This document shows, piece by piece, positions 42,051 to 56,350 of a stretch of DNA of 64,000 bases. The notes under the pieces are model-generated. The model made no database searches and was not told where the DNA came from. It saw only the letters and a program-made list of their open reading frames with translations. The translations under genes and the position numbers were made by a program. The DNA lies in NCBI GenBank assembly GCA_947568835.1, contig CANOQG010000007.1, positions 2,852,001-2,916,000 of the forward strand. The letters are read 5' to 3'. The number at the start of each line of letters is the position of its first letter. Position 1 is the stretch's first letter. The stretch is from Protonemura montana. Taxonomy: Eukaryota; Arthropoda; Insecta; Plecoptera; Nemouridae.

Positions 42051-45000
42051 CTATGGGGCAGGACATGGGGCAGGACATGAGGCAGGACATGGGACATGGG
42101 GAAAGACATGGGGCAGGACATGGGGCAGGACATGGGGCAGGACATGGGGCAGGACATGGGACAGGACATAGGGCAGGACATGGGGCAGGACATGGGGCAG
42201 GACATGGGGCAGGACATGGGACAGGACATGGAGCAGGACATGGGGCAGGACATGGGGCAGGACATGGGACAGGACATAGGGAAGGACATGGGGCAGGACA
42301 TGGGGCAGGACATGGGACAGGACATTGCACAGGACATAGGGCAGGACATGGGGCAGGACATGGGGCAGGACATAGGGCAGGACATGGGGCAGGACATGGG
42401 GCAGGACATGGGGCAGGACATGGGGCAGGACATGAGGCAGGACATTGGACAGGACATGGGGCAAAACATGGGGCAGGACATGGGACTGGACATGGGGCAG
42501 GACATGGGGCAGGACATGGGGCAGGACATGGGGCAGGACATGGGACATGAGGCAGGACAGGGGGAGGACATGGAGCGGGACATGGGGCAGGACATGGGGC
42601 AGGACATGGAGCAGGACATGGGGCAGGAAATGGGGCAGGACATGAAACAGGACATAGGGCAGGACATGGGGCAGGACATGAGGCAGGACATGGGGCAGGA
42701 CATAAGACATAGGGCAGGACAGGGGGAGGACAAGGAGCAGGACATGGGGCATTACATGGGGCAGGACATAAGACAGGACATAGGGCAGGACATGGGGCAG
42801 GACATGGGGCAGGACATGGGGCAGGACATGGGACATGGGGCAAGACATGGGGCAGGACATGAGGCAGGACATGGGGCAGGACATGGGGCAGGACATGGGG
42901 CAGGACATGGGGTAGGACATGGGGCAGGAAATGGGACAGGACAAGGGGCAGGACATGGGGCAGGACATGGGACATGGGGCAGGACATGGGGCAGGACATG
43001 GGGCAGGACATGGGGCAGGACATGGGGCAGGACATGGGGCAGGACATAGGGCAGGACATGGGGCAGGACATGGGGCAGGACATGGAGCAGGACATGGGAC
43101 ATGACATGGGACAGGACATGGGGCAGGACATGGGGCAGGACATGGGGAAGGACATAGGGCAGGACATGGGGCAGGACATGGGGCAGGACATGGGGCAGGA
43201 CATAGGGCAGGACATGGGGCAGGACATGGGGCAGGACAGGGAGCAGGACATGGGGCAGGACATTGGGCAGGACATGGGACAGGACATGGGGCAGGACATG
43301 GGGCAGGACATGGGGCAGGATATGGGGCAGGACATGGGGCAGGACATGAGGCAGGACATGGGACATGAGGTAAGACATGGGGCAGGACATGGAGCAGGAC
43401 ATGGGACAGGACATGGGGCAGGACATGGGGCAGGACATGGGGCATGACATGGGACATGGGGCAGGACATGGGGTGGAACATGGAGCAGAAAATGGGGCAC
43501 GACATGGGGCAGGACATAGGGCAGGACATGGTGCAGGACATGGGGCAGGACATGGGGCAGGACATGGGACATGGGGCAAGACATGGGGCAGGACATAGGG
43601 CAGGACATGGGGCAGGACATGGGGCAGGACATAAGACAGGACATAGGGCAGGACATGGGGTAGGACATGGGGCAGGACATGGGGCAGGACATGGGACATG
43701 GGGCAAGACATGGGGCAGGACATGGGGCAGGACATGGGGCAGGACATGGGGCAGGACATGGGGCAGGACATGGGACATGGGGCAGGACATGGGGCAGGAC
43801 ATGGGGCAGGACATGGGACAGGACATGGAGCAGGACATGGGGCAGGACATGGGGCAGGACATGGGACAGGACATAGGGAAGGACATGGGGCAGGACATGG
43901 GGCAGGACATGGGACAGGACATGGGACAGGACATAGGGCAGGACATGGGGCAGGACATGGGGCAGGACATAGGGCAGGACATGGGGCAGGACATGGGGCA
44001 GGACATGGGGCAGGACATGGGGCAGGACATGAGGCAGGACATTGGACAGGACATGGGGCAAAACATGGGGCAGGACATGGGACTGGACATGGGGCAGGAC
44101 ATGGGGCAGGACATGGGGCAGGACATGGGGCAGGACATGGGACATGAGGCAGGACAGGGGGAGGACATGGAGCGGGACATGGGGCAGGACATGGGGCAGG
44201 ACATGGAGCAGGACATGGGGCAGGAAATGGGGCAGGACATGGGACAGGACATAGGGCAGGACATGGGGCAGGACATGAGGCAGGACATAGGGCAGGACAT
44301 AAGACATAGGGCAGGACAGGGGGAGGACATGGAGCAGGACATGGGGCATTACATGGGGCAGGACATAAGACAGGACATAGGGCAGGACATGGGGCAGGAC
44401 ATGGGGCAGGACATGGGGCAGGACATGGGACATGGGGCAAGACATGGGGCAGGACATGAGGCAGGACATGGGGCAGGACATGGGGCAGGACATGGGGCAG
44501 GACATGGGGTAGGACATGGGGCAGGAAATGGGACAGGACAAGGGGCAGGACATGGGGCAGGACATGGGACATGGGGCAGGACATGGGGCAGGACATGGGG
44601 CAGGACATGGGGCAGGACATGGGGCAGGACATGGGGCAGGACATGGGGCAGGACATAGGGCAGGACATGGGGCAGGACATGGGGCAGGACATGGAGCAGG
44701 ACATGGGACATGACATGGGACAGGACATGGGGCAGGACATGGGGCAGGACATAGGGAAGGACATAGGGCAGGACATGGGGCAGGACATGGGGCAGGACAT
44801 GGGGCAGGACATAGGGCAGGACATGGGGCAGGACATGGGGCAGGACATGGAGCAGGACATGGGGCAGGACATTGGGCAGGACATGGGACAGGACATGGGG
44901 CAGGACATGGGGCAGGACATGGGGCAGGATATGGGGCAGGACATGGGGCAGGACATGAGGCAGGACATGGGACATGAGGTAAGACATGGAGCAGGACATG

Positions 45001-48000
45001 GAGCAGGACATGGGACAGGACATGGGGCAAGGACATGGGGCAGGACATGGGGCATGACATGGGACATGGGGCAGGACATGGGGTGGAACATGGAGCAGAA
45101 AATGGGGCACGACATGGGGCAGGACATAGGGCAGGACATGGGGCAGGACATGGGGCAGGACATGGGGCAGGACATGGGACATGGGGCAAGACATGGGGCA
45201 GGACATAGGGCAGGACATGGGGCAGGACATGGGGAAGGACATGGGGCAGGACATGGGGCAGGACATGGGACATGGGGCAGGACAGGGGGAGGACATGGAG
45301 CAGGACATGGGGCAGGACATGGGGCAGGACATGGGGCAGGACATGGGGCAGGACATGGGGCAGGAAATGGGACAGGACAAAGGGCAGGACATGGGGCAGG
45401 ACATGGGACATGGGGCAGGACATGGGGCAGGACATGGGGCATGACATGGGGCAGGACATGGGACAGGACATGGGGCAGGACATGGGGCAGGACATGGGGC
45501 AGGACATGGGGCAGGACATGAGGCAGGACATGGGACAGGACATGGGGCAGGACATGGGGCAGGACATGGGACATGGAGCAGGACATGGGGCAGGACATGG
45601 AGCAGGACATGGGGCAGGACATGGGGCAGGACATAAGACAGGACATAGGGCAGGACATGGGGTAGGACATGGGGCAGTACATGGGGCAGGACATGGGACA
45701 TGGGGCAAGACATGGGGCAGGACATGGGGCAGGACATGGGGCAGGACATGGGGCAGGACATGGGGCAGGACATGGGGCAGGAAATGGGGCAGGACATAGG
45801 GTAGGACATGAGGCAGGACATGGGACAGGACATGGGGCAGGACATGGGGCAGGACATGGGACAGGACATAGGGCAGGACATGGGGCAGGACATGGGGCAA
45901 AACATGGGGCAGGACATGGGACAGGACATGGGGCAGGACATTGGCCAGGCTATGGGGCAGGACATGGGGCAGGACATGAGGCAGGACATGGGACATGGGG
46001 AAAGACATGGGGCAGGACATGGGGCAGGACATGGGGCAGGACATGGGGCAGGACATGGGACAGGACATAGGGCAGGACATGGGGCAGGACATGGGGCAGG
46101 ACATGGGGCAGGACATGGGACAGGACATGGAGCAGGACATGGGGCAGGACATGGGGCAGGACATGGGACAGGACATAGGGAAGGACATGGGGCAGGACAT
46201 GGGGCAGGACATGGGACAGGACATGGGACAGGACATAGGGCAGGACATGGGGCAGGACATGGGGCAGGACATAGGGCAGGACATGGGGCAGGACATGGGG
46301 CAGGACATGGGGCAGGACATGGGGCAGGACATAAGGCAGGACATTGGACAGGACATGGGGCAAAACATGGGGCAGGACATGGGACAGGACATGTTGCAGG
46401 ACATGGGGCAGGACATGGGGCAGGACATGGGGCAGGACATGGGACATGAGGCAGGACAGAGGGAGGACATGGAGCGGGACATGGGGCAGGACATGGGGCA
46501 GGACATGGAGCAGGACATGGGGCAGGAAATGGGGCAGGACATGGGGCAGGACATGGAGCAGGACATGGGGCAGGACATTGGGCAGGACATGGGACAGGAC
46601 ATGGGGCAGGACATGGGGCAGGACATGGGGCAGGATATGGGGCAGGACATGGGGCAGGACATGAGGCAGGACATGGGACATGAGGTAAGACATGGAGCAG
46701 GACATGGAGCAGGACATGGGACAGGACATGGGGCAGGACATGGGGCAGGACATGGGGCATGACATGGGACATGGGGCAGGACATGGGGTGGAACATGGAG
46801 CAGAAAATGGGGCACGACATGGGGCAGGACATAGGGCAGGACATGGGGCAGGACATGGGGCAGGACATGGGGCAGGACATGGGACATGGGGCAAGACATG
46901 GGGCAGGACATAGGGCAGAACATGGGGCAGGACATGGGGAAGGACATGGGGCAGGACATGGGGCAGGACATGGGACATGGGGCAGGACAGGGGGAGGACA
47001 TGGAGCAGGACATGGGGCAGGACATGGGGCAGGACATGGGGCAGGACATGGGGCAGGACATGGGGCAGGAAATGGGACAGGACAAAGGGCAGGACATGGG
47101 GCAGGACATGGGACATGGGGCAGGACATGGGGCAGGACATGGGGCATGACATGGGGCAGGACATGGGACAGGACATGGGGCAGGACATGGGGCAGGACAT
47201 GGGGCAGGACATGGGGCAGGACATGAGGCAGGACATGGGACAGGACATGGGGCAGGACATGGGGCAGGACATGGGACATGGAGCAGGACATGGGGCAGGA
47301 CATGGAGCAGGACATGGGGCAGGACATGGGGCAGGACATAAGACAGGACATAGGGCAGGACATGGGGTAGGACATGGGGCAGGACATGGGGCAGGACATG
47401 GGACATGGGGCAAGACATGGGGCAGGACATGGGGCAGGACATGGGGCAGGACATGGGGCAGGACATGGGGCAGGACATGGGGCAGGAAATGGGGCAGGAC
47501 ATAGGGTAGGACATGAGGCAGGACATGGGACAGGACATGGGGCAGGACATGGGGCAGGACATGGGACAGGACATAGGGCAGGACATGGGGCAGGACATGG
47601 GGCAAAACATGGGGCAGGACATGGGACAGGACATGGGGCAGGACATTGGCCAGGCTATGTGGCAGGACATGGGGCAGGACATGAGGCAGGACATGGGACA
47701 TGGGGAAAGACATGGGGCAGGACATGGGGCAGGACATGGGGCAGGACATGGGGCAGGACATGGGACAGGACATAGGGCAGGACATGGGGCAGGACATGGG
47801 GCAGGACATGGGGCAGGACATGGGACAGGACATGGAGCAGGACATGGGGCAGGACATGGGGCAGGACATGGGACAGGACATAGGGAAGGACATGGGGCAG
47901 GACATGGGGCAGGACATGGGACAGGACATGGGACAGGACATAGGGCAGGACATGGGGCAGGACATGGGGCAGGACATAGGGCAGGACATGGGGCAGGACA

Positions 48001-51000
48001 TGGGGCAGGACATGGGGCAGGACATGGGGCAGGACATAAGGCAGGACATTGGACAGGACATGGGGCAAAACATGGGGCAGGACATGGGACAGGACATGTT
48101 GCAGGACATGGGGCAGGACATGGGGCAGGACATGGGGCAGGACATGGGACATGAGGCAGGACAGGGGGAGGACATGGAGCGGGACATGGGGCAGGACATG
48201 GGGCAGGACATGGAGCAGGACATGGGGCAGGAAATGGGGCAGGACATGGGACAGGACATAGGGCAGGACATGGGGCAGGACATGAGGCAAGACATGGGGC
48301 AGGACATGGGACATAGGGCAGGACAGGGGAAGGACATGGAGCAGGACATGGGGCAGGACATGGGGCAGGACATAAGACAGGACATAGGGCAGGACATGGG
48401 GTAGGACATGGGGCAGGACATGGGGCAGGACATGGGACATGGGGCAAGACATGGGGCAGGACATGGGGCAGGACATGGGGCAGGACATGGGGCAGGACAT
48501 GGGACAGGACATAGGGCAGGACATGGGGCAGGACATGGGGCAGGACATAGGGCAGGACATGGGGCAGGACATGGGGCAGGACAGGGGGCAGGACATGGGG
48601 CAGGACATAAGGCAGGACATTGGACAGGACATGGGGCAAAACATGGGGCAGGACATGGGACAGGACATGTTGCAGGACATGGGGCAGGACATGGGGCAGG
48701 ACATGGGGCAGGACATGGGACATGAGGCAGGACAGAGGGAGGACATGGAGCGGGACATGGGGCAGGACATGGGGCAGGACATGGAGCAGGACATGGGGCA
48801 GGAAATGGGGCAGGACATGGGGCAGGACATGGAGCAGGACATGGGGCAGGACATTGGGCAGGACATGGGACAGGACATGGGGCAGGACATGGGGCAGGAC
48901 ATGGGGCAGGATATGGGGCAGGACATGGGGCAGGACATGAGGCAGGACATGGGACATGAGGTAAGACATGGAGCAGGACATGGAGCAGGACATGGGACAG
49001 GACATGGGGCAGGACATGGGGCAGGACATGGGGCATGACATGGGACATGGGGCAGGACATGGGGTGGAACATGGAGCAGAAAATGGGGCACGACATGGGG
49101 CAGGACATAGGGCAGGACATGGGGCAGGACATGGGGCAGGACATGGGGCAGGACATGGGACATGGGGCAAGACATGGGGCAGGACATAGGGCAGAACATG
49201 GGGCAGGACATGGGGAAGGACATGGGGCAGGACATGGGGCAGGACATGGGACATGGGGCAGGACAGGGGGAGGACATGGAGCAGGACATGGGGCAGGACA
49301 TGGGGCAGGACATGGGGCAGGACATGGGGCAGGACATGGGGCAGGAAATGGGACAGGACAAAGGGCAGGACATGGGGCAGGACATGGGACATGGGGCAGG
49401 ACATGGGGCAGGACATGGGGCATGACATGGGGCAGGACATGGGACAGGACATGGGGCAGGACATGGGGCAGGACATGGGGCAGGACATGGGGCAGGACAT
49501 GAGGCAGGACATGGGACAGGACATGGGGCAGGACATGGGGCAGGACATGGGACATGGAGCAGGACATGGGGCAGGACATGGAGCAGGACATGGGGCAGGA
49601 CATGGGGCAGGACATAAGACAGGACATAGGGCAGGACATGGGGTAGGACATGGGGCAGGACATGGGGCAGGACATGGGACATGGGGCAAGACATGGGGCA
49701 GGACATGGGGCAGGACATGGGGCAGGACATGGGGCAGGACATGGGGCAGGACATGGGGCAGGAAATGGGGCAGGACATAGGGTAGGACATGAGGCAGGAC
49801 ATGGGACAGGACATGGGGCAGGACATGGGGCAGGACATGGGACAGGACATAGGGCAGGACATGGGGCAGGACATGGGGCAAAACATGGGGCAGGACATGG
49901 GACAGGACATGGGGCAGGACATTGGCCAGGCTATGGGGCAGGACATGGGGCAGGACATGAGGCAGGACATGGGACATGGGGAAAGACATGGGGCAGGACA
50001 TGGGGCAGGACATGGGGCAGGACATGGGGCAGGACATGGGACAGGACATAGGGCAGGACATGGGGCAGGACATGGGGCAGGACATGGGGCAGGACATGGG
50101 ACAGGACATGGAGCAGGACATGGGGCAGGACATGGGGCAGGACATGGGACAGGACATAGGGAAGGACATGGGGCAGGACATGGGGCAGGACATGGAACAG
50201 GACATGGGACAGGACATAGGGCAGGACATGGGGCAGGACATGGGGCAGGACATAGGGCAGGACATGGGGCAGGACATGGGGCAGGACATGGGGCAGGACA
50301 TGGGGCAGGACATAAGGCAGGACATTGGACAGGACATGGGGCAAAACATGGGGCAGGACATGGGACAGGACATGTTGCAGGACATGGGGCAGGACATGGG
50401 GCAGGACATGGGGCAGGACATGGGACATGAGGCAGGACAGGGGGAGGACATGGAGCGGGACATGGGGCAGGACATGGGGCAGGACATGGAGCAGGACATG
50501 GGGCAGGAAATGGGGCAGGACATGGGACAGGACATAGGGCAGGACATGGGGCAGGACATGAGGCAAGACATGGGGCAGGACATGGGACATAGGGCAGGAC
50601 AGGGGAAGGACATGGAGCAGGACATGGGGCAGGACATGGGGCAGGACATAAGACAGGACATAGGGCAGGACATGGGGTAGGACATGGGGCAGGACATGGG
50701 GCAGGACATGGGACATGGGGCAAGACATGGGGCAGGACATGGGGCAGGACATGGGGCAGGACATGGGGCAGGACATGGGGCAGGACATGGGACATGGGGC
50801 AGGACATGGGGCAGGACATGGGGCAGGACATGGGGCAGGACATGGGGCAGGACATGGGGCAGGACATAGGGCAGGCTATGGGGCAGGACATGGGGCAGGA
50901 CATGGAGCAGGACATGGGACATGACATGGGACAGGACATGGGGCAGGACATGGCGCAGGACATGGGGCAGGACATGGGGCAGGACATGGGGCAGGACATA

Positions 51001-54000
51001 GGGCAGGACATGGGATAGGACATGAGGCAGGACATGGGACAGGACATGGGGCAGGACATGGGGCAGGACATGGGACAGGACATAGGGCAGGACATGGGGC
51101 AGGACATGGGGCAAAACATGGGGCAGGACATGGGACAGGACATGGGGCAGGACATTGGCCAGGCTATGGGGCAGGACATGGGGCAGGACATGAGGCAGGA
51201 CATGGGACATGGGGAAAGACATGGGGCAGGACATGGGGCAGGACATGGGGCAGGACATGGGGCAGGACATGGGACAGGACATAGGGCAGGACATGGGGCA
51301 GGACATGGGGCAGGACATGGGGCAGGACATGGGACAGGACATGGAGCAGGACATGGGGCAGGACATGGGGCAGGACATGGGACAGGACATAGGGAAGGAC
51401 ATGGGGCAGGACATGGGGCAGGACATGGGACAGGACATTGCACAGGACATAGGGCAGGACATGGGGCAGGACATGGGGCAGGACATAGGGCAGGACATGG
51501 GGCAGGACATGGGGCAGGACATGGGGCAGGACATGGGGCAGGACATGAGGCAGGACATTGGACAGGACATGGGGCAAAACATGGGGCAGGACATGGGACT
51601 GGACATGGGGCAGGACATGGGGCAGGACATGGGGCAGGACATGGATCAGGACATGGGACATGAGGCAGGACAGGGGGAGGACATGGAGCGGGACATGGGG
51701 CAGGACATGGGGCAGGACATGGAGCAGGACATGGGGCAGGAAATGGGGCAGGACATGAAACAGGACATAGGGCAGGACATGGGGCAGGACATGAGGCAGG
51801 ACATGGGGCAGGACATAAGACATAGGGCAGGACAGGGGGAGGACATGGAGCAGGACATGGGGCATTACATGGGGCAGGACATAAGACAGGACATAGGGCA
51901 GGACATGGGGCAGGACATGGGGCAGGACATGGGGCAGGACATGGGACATGGGGCAAGACATGGGGCAGGACATGAGGCAGGACATGGGGCAGGACATGGG
52001 GCAGGACATGGGGCAGGACATGGGGTAGGACATGGGGCAGGAAATGGGACGGGACAAGGGGCAGGACATGGGGCAGGACATGGGACATGGGGCAGGACAT
52101 GGGGCAGGACATGGGGCAGGACATGGGGCAGGACATGGGGCAGGACATGGGGCAGGACATGGGGCAGGACATAGGGCAGGACATGGGGCAGGACATGGGG
52201 CAGGACATGGAGCAGGACATGGGACATGACATGGGACAGGACATGGGGCAGGACATGGGGCAGGACATGGGGAAGGACATAGGGCAGGACATGGGGCAGG
52301 ACATGGGGCAGGACATGGGGCAGGACATGGGACAGGACATAGGGCAGGACATGGGGCAGGACAGGGAGCAGGACATGGGGCAGGACATGGGACAGGACAT
52401 GGGGCAGGACATTGGCCAGGCTATGGGGCAGGACATGGGGCAGGACATGAGGCAGGACATGGGACATGGGGAAAGACATGGGGCAGGACATGGGGCAGGA
52501 CATGGGGCAGGACATGGGGCAGGACATGAGGCAGGACATGGGACAGGACATGGGGCAGGACATGGGGCAGGACATGGGACATGGAGCAGGACATGGGGCA
52601 GGACATGGAGCAGGACATGGGGCAGGACATGGGGCAGGACATAAGACAGGACATAGGGCAGGACATGGGGTAGGACATGGGGCAGGACATGGGGCAGGAC
52701 ATGGGACATGGGGCAAGACATGGGGCAGGACATGGGGCAGGACATGGGGCAGGACATGGGGCAGGACATGGGGCAGGACATGGGGCAGGAAATGGGGCAG
52801 GACATAGGGTAGGACATGAGGCAGGACATGGGACAGGACATGGGGCAGGACATGGGGCAGGACATGGGACAGGACATAGGGCAGGACATGGGGCAGGACA
52901 TGGGGCAAAACATGGGGCAGGACATGGGACAGGACATGGGGCAGGACATTGGCCAGGCTATGGGGCAGGACATGGGGCAGGACATGAGGCAGGACATGGG
53001 ACATGGGGAAAGACATGGGGCAGGACATGGGGCAGGACATGGGGCAGGACATGGGGCAGGACATGGGACAGGACATAGGGCAGGACATGGGGCAGGACAT
53101 GGGGCAGGACATGGGGCAGGACATGGGACAGGACATGGAGCAGGACATGGGGCAGGACATGGGGCAGGACATGGGACAGGACATAGGGAAGGACATGGGG
53201 CAGGACATGGGGCAGGACATGGGACAGGACATGGGACAGGACATAGGGCAGGACATGGGGCAGGACATGGGGCAGGACATAGGGCAGGACATGGGGCAGG
53301 ACATGGGGCAGGACATGGGGCAGGACATGGGGCAGGACATAAGGCAGGACATTGGACAGGACATGGGGCAAAACATGGGGCAGGACATGGGACAGGACAT
53401 GTTGCAGGACATGGGGCAGGACATGGGGCAGGACATGGGGCAGGACATGGGACATGAGGCAGGACAGGGGGAGGACATGGAGCGGGACATGGGGCAGGAC
53501 ATGGGGCAGGACATGGAGCAGGACATGGGGCAGGAAATGGGGCAGGACATGGGACAGGACATAGGGCAGGACATGGGGCAGGACATGAGGCAAGACATGG
53601 GGCAGGACATGGGACATAGGGCAGGACAGGGGAAGGACATGGAGCAGGACATGGGGCAGGACATGGGGCAGGACATAAGACAGGACATAGGGCAGGACAT
53701 GGGGTAGGACATGGGGCAGGACATGGGGCAGGACATGGGACATGGGGCAAGACATGGGGCAGGACATGGGGCAGGACATGGGGCAGGACATGGGGCAGGA
53801 CATGGGACAGGACATAGGGCAGGACATGGGGCAGGACATGGGGCAGGACATAGGGCAGGACATGGGGCAGGACATGGGGCAGGACAGGGGGCAGGACATG
53901 GGGCAGGACATAAGGCAGGACATTGGACAGGACATGGGGCAAAACATGGGGCAGGACATGGGACAGGACATGTTGCAGGACATGGGGCAGGACATGGGGC

Positions 54001-56350
54001 AGGACATGGGGCAGGACATGGGACATGAGGCAGGACAGAGGGAGGACATGGAGCGGGACATGGGGCAGGACATGGGGCAGGACATGGAGCAGGACATGGG
54101 GCAGGAAATGGGGCAGGACATGGGGCAGGACATGGAGCAGGACATGGGGCAGGACATTGGGCAGGACATGGGACAGGACATGGGGCAGGACATGGGGCAG
54201 GACATGGGGCAGGATATGGGGCAGGACATGGGGCAGGACATGAGGCAGGACATGGGACATGAGGTAAGACATGGAGCAGGACATGGAGCAGGACATGGGA
54301 CAGGACATGGGGCAGGACATGGGGCAGGACATGGGGCATGACATGGGACATGGGGCAGGACATGGGGTGGAACATGGAGCAGAAAATGGGGCACGACATG
54401 GGGCAGGACATAGGGCAGGACATGGGGCAGGACATGGGGCAGGACATGGGGCAGGACATGGGACATGGGGCAAGACATGGGGCAGGACATAGGGCAGAAC
54501 ATGGGGCAGGACATGGGGAAGGACATGGGGCAGGACATGGGGCAGGACATGGGACATGGGGCAGGACAGGGGGAGGACATGGAGCAGGACATGGGGCAGG
54601 ACATGGGGCAGGACATGGGGCAGGACATGGGGCAGGACATGGGGCAGGAAATGGGACAGGACAAAGGGCAGGACATGGGGCAGGACATGGGACATGGGGC
54701 AGGACATGGGGCAGGACATGGGGCATGACATGGGGCAGGACATGGGACAGGACATGGGGCAGGACATGGGGCAGGACATGGGGCAGGACATGGGGCAGGA
54801 CATGAGGCAGGACATGGGACAGGACATGGGGCAGGACATGGGGCAGGACATGGGACATGGAGCAGGACATGGGGCAGGACATGGAGCAGGACATGGGGCA
54901 GGACATGGGGCAGGACATAAGACAGGACATAGGGCAGGACATGGGGTAGGACATGGGGCAGGACATGGGGCAGGACATGGGACATGGGGCAAGACATGGG
55001 GCAGGACATGGGGCAGGACATGGGGCAGGACATGGGGCAGGACATGGGGCAGGACATGGGGCAGGAAATGGGGCAGGACATAGGGTAGGACATGAGGCAG
55101 GACATGGGACAGGACATGGGGCAGGACATGGGGCAGGACATGGGACAGGACATAGGGCAGGACATGGGGCAGGACATGGGGCAAAACATGGGGCAGGACA
55201 TGGGACAGGACATGGGGCAGGACATTGGCCAGGCTATGGGGCAGGACATGGGGCAGGACATGAGGCAGGACATGGGACATGGGGAAAGACATGGGGCAGG
55301 ACATGGGGCAGGACATGGGGCAGGACATGGGGCAGGACATGGGACAGGACATAGGGCAGGACATGGGGCAGGACATGGGGCAGGACATGGGGCAGGACAT
55401 GGGACAGGACATGGAGCAGGACATGGGGCAGGACATGGGGCAGGACATGGGACAGGACATAGGGAAGGACATGGGGCAGGACATGGGGCAGGACATGGGA
55501 CAGGACATGGGACAGGACATAGGGCAGGACATGGGGCAGGACATGGGGCAGGACATAGGGCAGGACATGGGGCAGGACATGGGGCAGGACATGGGGCAGG
55601 ACATGGGGCAGGACATAAGGCAGGACATTGGACAGGACATGGGGCAAAACATGGGGCAGGACATGGGACAGGACATGTTGCAGGACATGGGGCAGGACAT
55701 GGGGCAGGACATGGGGCAGGACATGGGACATGAGGCAGGACAGGGGGAGGACATGGAGCGGGACATGGGGCAGGACATGGGGCAGGACATGGAGCAGGAC
55801 ATGGGGCAGGAAATGGGGCAGGACATGGGACAGGACATAGGGCAGGACATGGGGCAGGACATGAGGCAAGACATGGGGCAGGACATGGGACATAGGGCAG
55901 GACAGGGGAAGGACATGGAGCAGGACATGGGGCAGGACATGGGGCAGGACATAAGACAGGACATAGGGCAGGACATGGGGTAGGACATGGGGCAGGACAT
56001 GGGGCAGGACATGGGACATGGGGCAAGACATGGGGCAGGACATGAGGCAGGACATGGGGCAGGACATGGGGCAGGACATGGGGCAGGACATGGGGTAGGA
56101 CATGGGGCAGGAAATGGGACAGGACAAGGGGCAGGACATGGGGCAGGACATGGGACATGGGGCAGGACATGGGGCAGGACATGGGGCAGGACATGGGGCA
56201 GGACATGGGGCAGGACATGGGGCAGGACATGGGGCAGGACATAGGGCAGGACATGGGGCAGGACATGGGGCAGGACATGGAGCAGGACATGGGACATGAC
56301 ATGGGACAGGACATGGGGCAGGACATGGGGCAGGACATAGGGAAGGACAT
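42051..56350 (+). repeat. 14.3-kb duplicated segment, copy of 18.80-33.10 kb
   Basis: Constant offset of 23,253 for every marker compared: L2 19499/42752, 21096/44349, 28612/51865; L4 20220/43473 through 31114/54367; L1 22697/45950 through 31981/55234; 13-bp unit 21766/45019. It includes the second full C block (45950-55234) and a copy of junction J1. Private single-base changes seen in this copy: T at 47660, A at 50196, A at 51015. I found only a handful of differences over 14 kb by eye. Confidence 0.92.

Noticed and set aside
37378-51642. Very long minus-strand open reading frames (for example 37378-51642, 47655-59459, 24402-35732, 18085-28389) as protein genes
   Set aside because: All six frames of the stop-free 12-bp unit are open. 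The three frames alternate at 7-, 11- and 13-bp units, with no frame-restoring selection. There is no conserved domain, no start context and no non-repeat terminus. Ends fall only where rare CTA, TTA or TCA variants occur.
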